64,000 nucleotides of DNA from Acidimicrobiales bacterium (GTDB lineage: Bacteria; Actinomycetota; Acidimicrobiia; Acidimicrobiales; JAVJTC01). The stretch spans positions 124,001 to 188,000 of the forward strand of contig JAVJTC010000029.1 of NCBI GenBank assembly GCA_040219085.1. The letters run 5' to 3'. A program made the position numbers and the translations under genes. Positions 1 through 8,283 of this stretch are shown here, piece by piece; the stretch's first letter is position 1, and each line of letters starts with the position of its first letter. The notes under the pieces are model-generated. The model had not been told where the DNA came from, did no database searches, and worked only from the letters and a program-made list of their open reading frames with translations.

Positions 1-1
1 C

Positions 2-169
2 GCGACGATGCCCGAGGGACTACTCGACGCCCAGACGGAGGCCACCCCGTTGAAGAAGCTCGCCACCGCCGACGACGTGGCCGACGCCGTTCTCGCCGCC
101 TGTACGGCCCTCACCCACACGACCGGCGCGATCATCGCCGTCGACGGCGGAAGGCCCCTCGGCCCATGA
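2..169 (+). CDS. SDR-family oxidoreductase, C-terminal end only
   Basis: This is the last 55 codons of a gene that begins before the window. The visible protein has the typical SDR ending: a helix with ADDVADAV, then TTGAIIAVDGG, the strand and turn that close the Rossmann fold. The catalytic and cofactor motifs lie outside the window, so substrate and cofactor cannot be judged. Its stop codon overlaps the start of the next SDR in an ATGA arrangement (166-169), so the two are translationally coupled and probably belong to one operon. Confidence 0.8.
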   Translation, partial: ATMPEGLLDAQTEATPLKKLATADDVADAVLAACTALTHTTGAIIAVDGGRPLGP

Positions 170-972
170 ACGACACCGCGGCCCCGGCGCCCGTCGCGCT
201 CCTGACCGGGGCCGCACGCGGGATCGGCGCGGCCACGGCCCGGCGCCTGGCCGCCGACGGCTGGAACCTCGTCCTCGTCGACCGGTGCGCGGATGACCCT
301 GCGCTGCGCTACGCGCTCGCCACCGAGGAGGACCTCCGGGCCACCGCGGCCGCCGCGGGAGGCTCAGACCGGACAGCCACTCTCGTCGGTGATGTGCGCG
401 ACCGCGACGCAATGGCCGCCGCCGTCGAGTTGGCGCGGGCACGCTTCGGCGGTCTCGACGCCGCGGTCGGCTTCGCAGGCGTGATCGAGGGCGGCGTGCC
501 GCTGTGGCAGATGCCCGACGACCAGTGGGACGCCGTCGTCGACGTCAGCCTGACGGGCACACGCAACCTCGCCGCAGCTGCGATCCCCGCCATGTTGGAG
601 AGACCCGAGCCACGCCGCGGCCGCTTCGTCGGCATCGCCTCGGCGGCCGCGCTCGGTGGGTACGAGGGCATCACGGCGTACAGCGCTGCGAAGGCCGGGA
701 TCATCGCGCTCATCAAGGGACTCGCCGCGGACCTGGGCGACACCGGCATCACAGCCAACGCCGTCTGCCCGGGCTCGACGGACACCGACATCCTCGTCGC
801 GAGCGCGGCGCTGTACGGGATCGTCGACGTGGCCGCGTTCGCGACGAACCACACGGACAAGCGGATCCTTCGTCCCGAGGAGCTCGCCGCGGCGATCGCG
901 TGGGTGCTGTCGGCGGACGCATCGGCGGTGACGGGCGCGACCATCCCGGTCGACGGCGGAATGAGCGTCTGA
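166..972 (+). CDS. Mycofactocin-coupled SDR family oxidoreductase
   Basis: NAD(P)-binding Rossmann oxidoreductase of 268 residues. TGAARGIG lies at 14-21, the catalytic Tyr172 and Lys176 are in YSAAK, and VDGG closes the fold. The usual NNAG is GFAG (about 102-105). Residues 41-58 (starting CADDPALRYALATEEDL) form an extra segment after the second strand. Such an insertion near the cofactor site marks the SDR families tied to mycofactocin, in which NAD is held tightly and electrons pass to the peptide-derived redox cofactor. Assignment to the mycofactocin SDR subfamily is from recognised motif pattern; no mft biosynthesis genes are visible here. It probably oxidises an alcohol. It overlaps the upstream SDR by four bases. 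Confidence 0.85.
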   Translation: MNDTAAPAPVALLTGAARGIGAATARRLAADGWNLVLVDRCADDPALRYALATEEDLRATAAAAGGSDRTATLVGDVRDRDAMAAAVELARARFGGLDAAVGFAGVIEGGVPLWQMPDDQWDAVVDVSLTGTRNLAAAAIPAMLERPEPRRGRFVGIASAAALGGYEGITAYSAAKAGIIALIKGLAADLGDTGITANAVCPGSTDTDILVASAALYGIVDVAAFATNHTDKRILRPEELAAAIAWVLSADASAVTGATIPVDGGMSV

Positions 973-1066
973 GTTCACGCCCGATGTCGGCAACCCGCTT
1001 CGGACGACCCCCCGCGCGTGTGGCAGAATCGGCGCCGCACGTCACCGACACAGGGGGATTCCCGAC

Positions 1067-1909
1067 ATGGCGATCGAGCTCCGCGGACTCGAAGGCAAGA
1101 AGGTTCTGATCACCGGCGGCTGGAAGGGACAGGGTTTCAACCACGCCAAGGCCTTCGCCGAGGGCGGCTGCGACGTCGCCCTGCTCGACATCGACCACGA
1201 CATCGACGACATCTACTCGCTCGCCACCCCCGACATGGGGGCGTCCGCGGTCGCGGCCATCGAGGAGCGGGGCCAGCGGGCAGTCGCCATCGAGTGCGAC
1301 ATCCGCCATGAGGACGAGGTGAAGGCCGCCGTCGACAAGGCGCTCGAGTTCTTCGACGGCGAGATCAACGTCATCGTGAACAACGCCGGGATCGCAGCGC
1401 TCGACGTCATCCACAAGATGCGTCCGTCGACGATGAACGCCATCATCGACACCAACCTCAAGGGCGCCTTCCACGTCACCAAGTACGCCGCCGACAACAT
1501 GATCGGGCGCCGCGAGGGCAAGATCATCAACATCGGATCCGGCGTCGTCGGCTCGGGTCACTCGCTGCTCAGCCACTACGTGGCGTCGAAGTGGGGCATC
1601 TGTGGCGCCACCACCGCATGGGCCACCGAGATGGCTGAGTTCAACATCAACGTCAACGCCATCCTCCCAGCCACCATCAAGCCGGGCGAGGGCCAGGGCT
1701 CGGGCATGGTCCAGGGCCTCTCCAAGGAGATGGACATGACGCCCGAGGCGGCGTTCGAGGAGTTCTCAGCCGCCGGTCAGATGGTCGGTTCGAAGTGGCG
1801 CTGTGAGATGCACAACATCACCGACATGGTCGTGTTCCTGGCATCGGACAACGCCGACATGATCACAGGCGCCATCATCCCCGTGGACTGTGGGATGACC
1901 GCGCTGTAG
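1067..1909 (+). CDS. SDR family oxidoreductase with mycofactocin-type insertion
   Basis: SDR of 280 residues. The glycine motif is TGGWKGQG (16-23), an uncommon but valid TGxxxGxG. NNAG is at 105-108 and the active site is Ser158, Tyr171, Lys175 (YVASK). Residues about 43-58 are an insertion after strand 2 comparable with that of the preceding gene, so a mycofactocin-dependent alcohol dehydrogenase is the likely role. The C-terminal motif is VDCG rather than VDGG. The start is supported by a CAGGGGGA ribosome-binding-type motif at 1051-1058. An intrinsic terminator follows (1929-1968), so transcription ends here. Confidence 0.85.
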   Translation: MAIELRGLEGKKVLITGGWKGQGFNHAKAFAEGGCDVALLDIDHDIDDIYSLATPDMGASAVAAIEERGQRAVAIECDIRHEDEVKAAVDKALEFFDGEINVIVNNAGIAALDVIHKMRPSTMNAIIDTNLKGAFHVTKYAADNMIGRREGKIINIGSGVVGSGHSLLSHYVASKWGICGATTAWATEMAEFNINVNAILPATIKPGEGQGSGMVQGLSKEMDMTPEAAFEEFSAAGQMVGSKWRCEMHNITDMVVFLASDNADMITGAIIPVDCGMTAL

Positions 1910-1928
1910 CTCTCGCACTGCTGGAAGC

Positions 1929-1968
1929 GACGGACGCCGCGCCCTGAGGGGTGCGGCGTTCGTCGTTT
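1929..1968 (+). terminator. Intrinsic terminator after the SDR at 1067
   Basis: A 12-bp stem (1929-1940 with 1053-type partner at 1953-1964, one G-U pair) is extended by GCCC/GGGG around a short loop and is followed by GTTTT. Stem plus T-run just downstream of the stop codon at 1909 is a classic factor-independent terminator. Confidence 0.75.
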
Positions 1969-1982
1969 TCGGGCCCCGTCGT

Positions 1983-2639
1983 TCAGGTGCCGCGGCGGGC
2001 AACTGCGACCCCGGCCGCCCAGCCGGGCGCACGACCCCCCGGTGGCCGTGAGAGCGCGTCGACATCCACGCCGGCGGTCGTCAGTGTCCATGCGATCACC
2101 GAGTTCGAGTTCCACATCTCGCCCGCGTCGAGTTGATCGCGGCCCCAGACCGGGGTCGGGACACCGGGGAGCACGTCGAGGATCCGTCGGGTGGTTTCCG
2201 CGTCGTCGCTGAGCCGGGTCGGTCCGCCGACGGCGAAGGACAGGTCGGGGATGTCACCGTCGTGCCAGCGCCTCACCTCGTAGCGGAACACCCTGAAGCG
2301 GCCGGCCCACCGGGTCCCGACCGCGCCGGTCGCGACCACTCCCCTCGAGTCGCCGTCGTCGTCGGGGACCGGAGCCTGCTCCACGGCAACCGAACCCGTC
2401 GGCGTCGTGATGACCAGGGCCGCGTGGTACAGATCGCAGCGCGCCCGACGGTGCCGGATGGCCGACAAGGCCTCGAAGATGCGCCCGCTCAACTGAACGA
2501 CGGGCGTGCCGGCTCCGAGTGGGATCCAATAGAGGTCGGCGACTTCCGACGGTCCGCCGGGATCGCCGGGATCGCCGGGAACGCCGGGATCGCCGGGCGA
2601 TGTCATCGGTTCCGCCTCCATCGGTGCATCACATCGCAT
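1983..2639 (-). CDS. Conserved hypothetical protein with Gly-Pro-rich N-terminus
   Basis: Protein of up to 218 residues that I do not recognise as a named family. After an N-terminal stretch of Gly/Asp/Pro triplets (GDPGVPGDPGDPGGP) comes a compact domain with DLYHAALVI and a later GEMWNSNSVIAW. A conserved His near the start and an Asn/Trp-rich motif near the end recall circularly permuted papain-fold (NlpC-like) proteins, but no catalytic Cys is seen, so this is only a guess. Three in-frame Met codons (residues 1, 7 and 12) leave the start open; the last would begin at MTSPGDPG. No signal peptide is visible. It reads towards the terminator at 1929-1968. Confidence 0.6.
   Translation of the reverse strand: MRCDAPMEAEPMTSPGDPGVPGDPGDPGGPSEVADLYWIPLGAGTPVVQLSGRIFEALSAIRHRRARCDLYHAALVITTPTGSVAVEQAPVPDDDGDSRGVVATGAVGTRWAGRFRVFRYEVRRWHDGDIPDLSFAVGGPTRLSDDAETTRRILDVLPGVPTPVWGRDQLDAGEMWNSNSVIAWTLTTAGVDVDALSRPPGGRAPGWAAGVAVARRGT
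2551..2597 (-). repeat. Nine-base tandem repeat encoding Gly-Asp-Pro units
   Basis: About five imperfect copies of a GATCGCCGG-like unit encode the Gly/Pro-rich N-terminal segment of the hypothetical protein on the minus strand. Copy number could vary without changing frame. Confidence 0.7.
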
Positions 2640-2720
2640 CTGCGGTGCCGCGTTCAGGGCCTTTGGTCGGACGCCAGCGGTGGACCCGTGCGAACAGGCC
2701 CGGCGTGGCGCGGGCTCGAC

Positions 2721-3119
2721 TCAGCACTCCACGTCGACGTCGGTGCCCGCGATCGTGGGGGGAGATGTCGAGTCGACATCGCGACCGACCCGTGTGAACA
2801 CGATCGCTGCCCCGGCAGCGATATCGCCCGGCGAGATGGCGACGTCGCCTTCGGCGCAGTCGAGTTGGTCGCCGTAGAAGGCGACCCGCACGAGGGAATC
2901 ACCCTCCACCCGGGCGTCGTCGAGTTCCACTGTCACGATCCAGCGGTCGTCCTCATCGAGGTCTGGGCCCGGGTCCGCCGCAGCCACCGTCACGCCCGAC
3001 AGTCGACCGGCGTCATCGGCGGTACACGCTGCGAACGACAACGTCGATCCCACTGCGAGCACGGCCAGGTTGCGCAACTTCACGCGCCGATCCGATCGGC
3101 TGCCTGTTCTCCTGATCAT
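2721..3119 (-). CDS. Putative lipoprotein of unknown function
   Basis: Small exported protein of about 132 residues. The N-terminus has a basic stretch (RRTGSRSDRRVK), a hydrophobic core (LRNLAVLAVGSTLSF) and then AAC, a plausible lipobox with Cys as lipid anchor, so it is likely a membrane-anchored lipoprotein. The rest is a beta-rich, acidic domain with two further Cys residues (LDCAEGD and the C-terminal VEC). The start at 3119 (MIRRTG) is my choice; a GTG at 3083 giving VKLRNLAV would make a more standard signal peptide. It is divergent from the HNH gene at 3213. No family recognised. Confidence 0.55.
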   Translation of the reverse strand: MIRRTGSRSDRRVKLRNLAVLAVGSTLSFAACTADDAGRLSGVTVAAADPGPDLDEDDRWIVTVELDDARVEGDSLVRVAFYGDQLDCAEGDVAISPGDIAAGAAIVFTRVGRDVDSTSPPTIAGTDVDVEC

Positions 3120-3200
3120 CCGATTCTCGCATTCCCCTCCATGGGCGGCGCATTCCCACCCCGTCATGGTGGCTGATCCTGGACTGTCACACCGGTCGGG

Positions 3201-3213
3201 TACCGTAGGTTCA
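3201..3213 (+). promoter_or_regulatory. Leaderless promoter of the HNH gene
   Basis: TACCGT at 3201-3206 is a -10 box with six bases before the ATG at 3213, so the predicted transcript begins at the start codon. CTGGAC at 3179-3184 is a possible -35. Confidence 0.5.
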
Positions 3214-4607
3214 TGGTCGAACAGGTGTTCGTTCATCGAACTGAGGGTGATCTCGCTGCCGACACAGACTGCGGCGCGGCGGGGGCGGTGACCACCGCGT
3301 CGGACCTGTTGCGGGGATGGCGACCCGACGGCCACGCGTTGGCGGACCTCGAGGGGTTCGCCAGGGACCTGGAGGGCTTGCGCTGCGCAGTGGTCGCCGC
3401 GGCGGCCCGCAACCGCGCGGAGATCACGCGCCTCACCACCCCGGCCCCCAATCGAGAAGACGCCGGCCGCGGTGGCGGTGACAGCGGTCGCGCCGAGGAC
3501 GGTTCCGGGTTCGATCCCCCACCGGGGCCCACACCCGGCGGTCGCGGCGATCACTCGGGCGGGGACCGACACGAGTCGCGCCGCAAACGCGACGAGGCGC
3601 GCGTGTCGCAGATCCTCCCGTTGGCCATCGACGCCCTCGCGGCAGGTGCGATGACCCAGGCGCACATCACGATCCTCGCCATCGCATGCGACAAGGACCC
3701 AATACGGGCCCGCCGCGACGAGGCCACCCTCGTCGGCTGGGCACGCCGCTACGGCCCCAACCGGCTCCGCCAGATGATCCTGAGCTGGTGCCGTTTCGGC
3801 GAGGACCCCGTGGACCGTGACGCCGAACAGACCCGGAAACGGCGCCTCACCGTCGACAAGTCCCGGCCCGACGCCATGGTCACCATCGAGATCCTCGCCC
3901 GCACCGCCGACAGCGCGGAGTTCCTCGCCGCGGTCGACGCCCTCGCGGACGAAGCGTTTCGCGCTGAGCACGGAGGGCGGCCCGAGTCGAGAGATCAGAT
4001 CACCACGACCCACGCACAGCGCCGCTACGACGCCGCCATCGAACTGGCCCGCCGCGCCACCGGCACGCCGACCACAGGCACGGAACCGGTGAAAGGCACA
4101 AAGCGGCGCCGCCCGACCATCACCGTCATCTGTGACCTCGACACCCTCCGCAACCAACTCGGCATCGACGTCCCCGCTGGCGGAGGCAACCGGAGCCGGT
4201 CCGAGACACCCGACGGCAACGTGTTGACCCCGACAGAACTGCGGCGCCTCGCCTGTGACGCCGGCGTGATCCCAGCCGTGCTCGGCAGCGACGGCGAGGT
4301 GCTCGACCTCGGCCGGACCGCCCGCACCCCCACACCCGCCCAATGGGACGCACTCGTCGCCCGTGATCAGTGCTGCACCCACCCCAGCTGTGATGCGCCT
4401 CCGGAATGGTGCGACGCCCACCACATCGTGCACTGGGCCGACGGCGGCCCCACCGATCTCATCAACCTCACCCTGCTGTGCCGCCGACACCACACCGCCC
4501 TCCACAACGGCGAGATCGTCCTCACCGGCACCGCACCCAACCTCCAATGGCATGAACCCGCCAACGGCCCACCCCGAACAACCGGTCCACCCGGTCCACC
4601 GGCTTGA
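3213..4607 (+). CDS. DUF222 / HNH endonuclease domain protein
   Basis: Protein of 464 residues typical of the actinobacterial DUF222-HNH (13E12 repeat-like) family. The N-terminal two thirds is the alpha-helical DUF222 region, interrupted by a low-complexity Gly/Arg/Pro stretch at about 75-130. The C-terminal HNH nuclease motif is clear: CCTHPSC, then WCDAHHIVHWADGGPTD, NLTLLC and RRHHTALHNG, giving zinc cysteines and the catalytic His pair. The family is abundant and multi-copy in actinobacteria; its cellular role is not settled. No transposon ends or partner genes are visible beside it. Confidence 0.85.
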   Translation: MVEQVFVHRTEGDLAADTDCGAAGAVTTASDLLRGWRPDGHALADLEGFARDLEGLRCAVVAAAARNRAEITRLTTPAPNREDAGRGGGDSGRAEDGSGFDPPPGPTPGGRGDHSGGDRHESRRKRDEARVSQILPLAIDALAAGAMTQAHITILAIACDKDPIRARRDEATLVGWARRYGPNRLRQMILSWCRFGEDPVDRDAEQTRKRRLTVDKSRPDAMVTIEILARTADSAEFLAAVDALADEAFRAEHGGRPESRDQITTTHAQRRYDAAIELARRATGTPTTGTEPVKGTKRRRPTITVICDLDTLRNQLGIDVPAGGGNRSRSETPDGNVLTPTELRRLACDAGVIPAVLGSDGEVLDLGRTARTPTPAQWDALVARDQCCTHPSCDAPPEWCDAHHIVHWADGGPTDLINLTLLCRRHHTALHNGEIVLTGTAPNLQWHEPANGPPRTTGPPGPPA

Positions 4608-4751
4608 ACCGACGCCCCGGTTCGAGCGGCTCCACCCCATCTCCCGCGCCGGGCCGAGCACGGCGCACTCCCCCGCCTCGACGCGCCCCGAGCCAAAGAG
4701 CGCGAGACTGACTCGGCGCCCGTCTGGGCGCTGAACAACAGGAGAACCGCC

Positions 4752-5072
4752 ATGCCGAAATACCTGGTCCGAGCCAACTACGTGGGCGACGGGGTCAAGG
4801 GCCTGATGGCCGAAGGCGGAACAGCGCGCATGGAGGCCGCGCGCGCGTCGGTCGAATCGGTCGGCGGCACGCTGGAATACTTCTACTACGCGTTCGGCGA
4901 GGTCGACGTCTACGGGATCGGCGAGTTCCCCGACGACGCAACCGCCACGGCCTGGTCGCTCACGATCAACGCCAGCGACGCCGTGATGGTCAGCATCGTC
5001 CCGCTGATGGAACCGGCCGTAGTCGATGCGGCCGCACAGAAGACGCCCGACTACCGCGCCCCCGGGAGCTGA
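4752..5072 (+). CDS. GYD domain-containing protein
   Basis: Small protein of 106 residues. It matches the GYD domain pattern: MPKYLVRANYVGDGVKGL at the start, a GGTLEYFYYAFGEVDVYGIGEFPDD core and a central Ala-rich helix. GYD proteins are small ferredoxin-fold (dimeric alpha-beta barrel-like) proteins with no firmly established reaction. AGGAG at about 4740 supports the start. It stands alone between the HNH gene and a convergent VWA gene, and a hairpin at 5082-5117 separates the latter. Confidence 0.8.
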   Translation: MPKYLVRANYVGDGVKGLMAEGGTARMEAARASVESVGGTLEYFYYAFGEVDVYGIGEFPDDATATAWSLTINASDAVMVSIVPLMEPAVVDAAAQKTPDYRAPGS

Positions 5073-5081
5073 TCCTCTGCG

Positions 5082-5117
5082 CCTCGTCGGCTCGACCCGC
5101 CGGGTCAGTCGACGAGG
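5082..5117. terminator. Hairpin between convergent genes
   Basis: CCTCGTCG (5082-5089) pairs with CGACGAGG (5110-5117) and GACCCG (5094-5099) with CGGGTC (5101-5106). The hairpin sits where the GYD gene and the VWA gene converge and overlaps the VWA stop codon. It lacks a T-run, so it is a candidate bidirectional terminator only. Confidence 0.45.
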
Positions 5118-5956
5118 TGCATCATCACCTGCGGGATCGCCGTCGGGCGCGCCAGAACAGCCGAGCGCCCGCTGCCGGCCAGGGCGAGTTCACGTGCCCC
5201 CTGCTCGTTGCCCGGCGGGCAGATGACATGGAGCCGGTCGAGTTGGCGGGCGGCGTCGAGGGGATCGCCACCTGCGGTCGACTCCGCGTCCGACAAGAGA
5301 ACCGCCACCCGCCGCGAGGACCGCGAGCGGGCGAGTTGGCGACCCGCCGCCCGCAGGCCGAGCGAGAGGTCCGTGGTGCCATAGCCCTTGAGGGCGAGGA
5401 TGTCGTCGATCACAGCGTCGAGAGACCGCTCCTCGTCCTGGGACTTGATGACGACGACGTCGCCGGCGATGGCCAGGACGCTGTAGTCACCCGGCGCCCG
5501 GCATGCCACGACCGCCGCTGCCAGCGCGGCCGCAACGAGGCGCTCGCCCGCCATCGAACCGCTGCGGTCGACGATCAGGCTGAGGGCGTGGGTGGAACGG
5601 ATCCACGAGCGCGACACGAGACGGTCCGGGTCGGGAACCTCGCCGAGCACCCGTCCCGCCACCACCGCGTCGAGACTCGCGTCGAGATCGATGTCGCCGC
5701 CCTCGGAGAGCGGCCGGCGGGCGAGTCGGTCCACGCCACGACGCGGGGAGACCTGCCCGGAGGTCAGCTCCATCACGACCCGGGCGGCCATACGCTTCGC
5801 GTAGGAGCGCAGCTTCGCGTCCGACGCGGCGCCGGCCTCGGCGAGGGTGATGAGAGCCTCGTCGGCGTCGTCACGCAGTGCACGACGGACGGCCTGCTCG
5901 TCGAACTCGCCCGCTTCGGGCGACATCTCACGGATCTGAGGCCGCATGCGCTCCAT
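5105..5956 (-). CDS. VWA domain protein, partner of a MoxR ATPase
   Basis: Protein of about 283 residues with a C-terminal von Willebrand factor A domain. The MIDAS motif DRSGSM is at about 130-135, followed by a GTTDLSLGL segment and LLSDAESTAGG, which supply the other metal-site residues. The N-terminal part is helical. MoxR ATPase/VWA pairs act as metal-insertion or complex-remodelling chaperones; the client here is unknown. The start is uncertain: ATG 5956 leaves 68 bases after the ATPase stop, the longest frame begins at 6136 but overlaps the ATPase by 112 bases, and a CTG overlapping the ATPase stop (CTGA) is a further option. Confidence 0.8.
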   Translation of the reverse strand: MERMRPQIREMSPEAGEFDEQAVRRALRDDADEALITLAEAGAASDAKLRSYAKRMAARVVMELTSGQVSPRRGVDRLARRPLSEGGDIDLDASLDAVVAGRVLGEVPDPDRLVSRSWIRSTHALSLIVDRSGSMAGERLVAAALAAAVVACRAPGDYSVLAIAGDVVVIKSQDEERSLDAVIDDILALKGYGTTDLSLGLRAAGRQLARSRSSRRVAVLLSDAESTAGGDPLDAARQLDRLHVICPPGNEQGARELALAGSGRSAVLARPTAIPQVMMHLVD

Positions 5957-6024
5957 GGCGGCCCGGGGCGTCGTGCGCCGCCGGGACTTGTCGATCTCGC
6001 GCTGGGCCGATGCGCCCTCGCGGA

Positions 6025-6981
6025 TCAGTCCGTCCCCGGTGCCCGGTGATCCGGCCGCCGGGGAGCGCCTTTTCCCGACGAAGACTCCCCGGATTCGGGG
6101 GGCTTCTTCGGGCGGGTCTCGAAGAACCGGCGCCACAGGTCCGCGATCACATCGTCGGGAGTCCGGCCGGTTCCCTCGTGGAGACGGATACGACCGCTCA
6201 GAGCGGTGATGGCGGCGTCACGGGTGACATCGTCGGAGTCGGGAGCCACACCCCGCAGGTCGCCGAGCGCCGCCGCGACGGCGGCCATGTCGATGGCTCC
6301 ACGGACCGACGAGCCGAGTCGGATGTCGGGATGCTCGCGTGTGGCCCGGACGAGCTCGACGATCTTCGCCGTCACGTCGGGGCCGAGGGCCGCCGTCGCA
6401 TCGGCTGTAACCGCCGAGACGATCGCCGTCTCCTCGCCGGCGTCCTGGTAACCCATCGCGACGCGACACGTGCGGTCGTAGATGGCGCCCGAGATCCGGG
6501 CGGTGCCGACAGCGTCGAAGGGGTTCATCGCGGCGACCAGCCGGAAACCCTCAGCGGCCTCGACCCGACCCAGACGCGGCACCGTCACCTCCCGCTCGCT
6601 CATCACGGTGACCAGAACGTTCAGGGTCTCCTCGGGGATCCTGTTGATCTCCTCGACGTAGAGCAGCGACCCGGACCGCACGGCCTCGAGCATCGGCCCG
6701 TCGACAAACGCGTCGGCCGTGTATCCCTCGGCGAGTACGTGGGCGGGGTCGTGGGACCCGAGCAGCCGGGCCGGGGTCAGCTCGGCGTTTCCCTCCACGA
6801 AGACGAAGTCGAGCCCGAGAGCTCCCGCCACGGAACGCAGCAGAGTCGACTTGCCGGTCCCGGGTGGACCCTCCAACAAGACGTTGCGGCCGGCCGCCAG
6901 GGTGGCCACGACCACCTCGACCTCCCGCGTGCGGCCGACGACGGCACGGCGGACGACCTCGAGAATCTCGCTGGCAGACAC
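6025..6981 (-). CDS. MoxR-family AAA+ ATPase
   Basis: AAA+ ATPase of about 318 residues. Walker A GPPGTGKST is at 38-46, Walker B LLYVEEI at about 106-112, then NRIPEETLNVLVTVMSERE and the sensor AAMNP, followed by an arginine-containing SGAIYDR segment. It resembles the ATPase subunit type of magnesium chelatase/MoxR proteins. It is cotranscribed with the VWA protein downstream and probably remodels or activates a client together with it. The GTG start at 6981 is supported by a -10 box (6990-6995, minus strand) eight bases upstream, so the mRNA is probably leaderless. Confidence 0.9.
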   Translation of the reverse strand: MSASEILEVVRRAVVGRTREVEVVVATLAAGRNVLLEGPPGTGKSTLLRSVAGALGLDFVFVEGNAELTPARLLGSHDPAHVLAEGYTADAFVDGPMLEAVRSGSLLYVEEINRIPEETLNVLVTVMSEREVTVPRLGRVEAAEGFRLVAAMNPFDAVGTARISGAIYDRTCRVAMGYQDAGEETAIVSAVTADATAALGPDVTAKIVELVRATREHPDIRLGSSVRGAIDMAAVAAALGDLRGVAPDSDDVTRDAAITALSGRIRLHEGTGRTPDDVIADLWRRFFETRPKKPPESGESSSGKGAPRRPDHRAPGTD

Positions 6982-6995
6982 GGGCGCCGACGCTA
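6981..6995 (-). promoter_or_regulatory. Leaderless promoter of the MoxR gene
   Basis: On the minus strand TAGCGT (6995 to 6990) lies eight bases before the GTG start at 6981. This matches the pattern of other leaderless promoters in the window. Confidence 0.45.
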
Positions 6996-7013
6996 CCGGA
7001 CGCCGGTTCTCAT

Positions 7014-7042
7014 CGGCGAGCCGGGGTTCGGTAGGCTCGCCG
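7014..7042. promoter_or_regulatory. Inverted repeat over the P450 promoter
   Basis: CGGCGAGCC (7014-7022) and GGCTCGCCG (7034-7042) are perfect 9-bp inverted repeats 11 bases apart. The right arm overlaps TAGGCT (7032-7037), the likely -10 box of the P450 gene, so this may be a repressor site. Confidence 0.5.
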
Positions 7043-7059
7043 CCAACAGGGGGAAACCG

Positions 7060-8283
7060 ATGACCGACACCGTCGAGGTGGTCGAGCTGTCGCGCTGGGA
7101 CCAGGTACGCGACGCCTACCGCCGTAAGGAACTGCGACAGGCGATGTACGACGAGGGCGCCGTCGTCATGGCCGGCTGCCTCCTCGACCTTCACGGCGAC
7201 GCCCACCGCGACAGGCGTCGCCTCGAGAACCGCCTGTTCCGCCGGGAGATCTTCACGTACTGGGAACGCGAGGTCCTCGGTTCGACCATCGACGCCACCC
7301 TCGCGCCGTTCATCGCGTCCGGCACGGGCGACCTCCCCGTCATCGGCTACCGCTGCGCCATGAACCTCACGGCGACCATCGCCGGCATCGACCACGACCC
7401 GACCGACTCCGACGCCGTCGCCGAACTCGAGGTTGCGGTCAAGAAGCTCTCCGAGGGCGCCACGCTCGTCCATTCGACCCGGGACCGCGACATCGTTCGG
7501 ACCGAGGTGGAGGAACTCAAGGCGGACTTCGTCGCTTCACGCCTCGCGCCTTCACGTGAGCGCCGACAGGCCATCATCGACGACGTCCGGGCCGGCAATG
7601 CGGACCCCGACGCACTCCCCCGCGACGTCCTGACCACGCTGCTGTGGAACGAGGACGGACTCGACCTCTCCGGCGACGTGATCGAGCGCGAGGTCTGCTT
7701 CTATCTCCAGGCCGGCGGCCACTCGACCGCCAACGCGTTCACCCACACGATCGACGACCTGTTCGGGTGGGCCGCCCAGCACCCCGCGGATCTCCAGCGG
7801 GCCCACGACGGCCGCCTGTTCGCCCAGCGGTGCATGCACGAGTCACTGCGACTCAACCCCGCCAGCCCGGTCGCGTGGCGGCGACCGCTGAGCGACGTGA
7901 CGCTCGCCGACGGGACCGTGCTGCCCGAGGGATCCCGGGTGGTGATCGACCTCGTCGCCGCCAACCGCGACACCGAGGTGTGGGGACCCGACGCGGACCG
8001 CTTCGACCCGCACCGCGCCGTCCCCGACGGGGCCAACGCCTGGGGCATGAGCTTCGGCGGCGGCCGACACGCGTGCATCGGCCAGGAACTCGACGGTGGG
8101 CTAGAGGTGCTCGACGGCGCCGACCCCGCCGAGCATCTCTACGGCACCGTCCCGGCGACGGTGTCCGCGTTCCTGGCCGCGGGCGGCCGCCCCGACCCGG
8201 ACCGGCCCCCCACGCTGGACCCGAACACGCAACGCAAACACTTCTCGACCTACCCCGTGGTCTTCGACCGGAGGAACCCATGA
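7060..8283 (+). CDS. Cytochrome P450
   Basis: Heme-thiolate monooxygenase of 407 residues, the usual bacterial soluble length. The I-helix oxygen-activation motif is AGGHST (218-223), the ExxR pair is Glu261/Arg264, and the heme loop FGGGRHACIG (332-341) supplies Cys339 as the iron ligand. It needs a ferredoxin and reductase that are not in the window. It overlaps the following SDR by ATGA, which suggests that its hydroxylated product is then oxidised by that dehydrogenase. A CAGGGGGA motif at 7047-7054 supports the start. Substrate unknown. Confidence 0.93.
   Translation: MTDTVEVVELSRWDQVRDAYRRKELRQAMYDEGAVVMAGCLLDLHGDAHRDRRRLENRLFRREIFTYWEREVLGSTIDATLAPFIASGTGDLPVIGYRCAMNLTATIAGIDHDPTDSDAVAELEVAVKKLSEGATLVHSTRDRDIVRTEVEELKADFVASRLAPSRERRQAIIDDVRAGNADPDALPRDVLTTLLWNEDGLDLSGDVIEREVCFYLQAGGHSTANAFTHTIDDLFGWAAQHPADLQRAHDGRLFAQRCMHESLRLNPASPVAWRRPLSDVTLADGTVLPEGSRVVIDLVAANRDTEVWGPDADRFDPHRAVPDGANAWGMSFGGGRHACIGQELDGGLEVLDGADPAEHLYGTVPATVSAFLAAGGRPDPDRPPTLDPNTQRKHFSTYPVVFDRRNP

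Noticed and set aside
3213-4607. HNH gene as part of a mobile intron or restriction system
   Set aside because: No intron boundaries, methyltransferase, repeats or transposase flank it; DUF222-HNH proteins are common single genes in actinobacterial chromosomes.
3120-4661. Long minus-strand extension of the lipoprotein frame across the HNH gene
   Set aside because: The frame is open to 4661, but only the part downstream of 3119 has a signal peptide and normal composition; the rest is antisense to the DUF222-HNH gene.
5878-7059. Upstream extension of the P450 frame
   Set aside because: The open frame continues leftwards across the MoxR gene, but P450 homology, the promoter and the CAGGGGGA motif all place the start at 7060.
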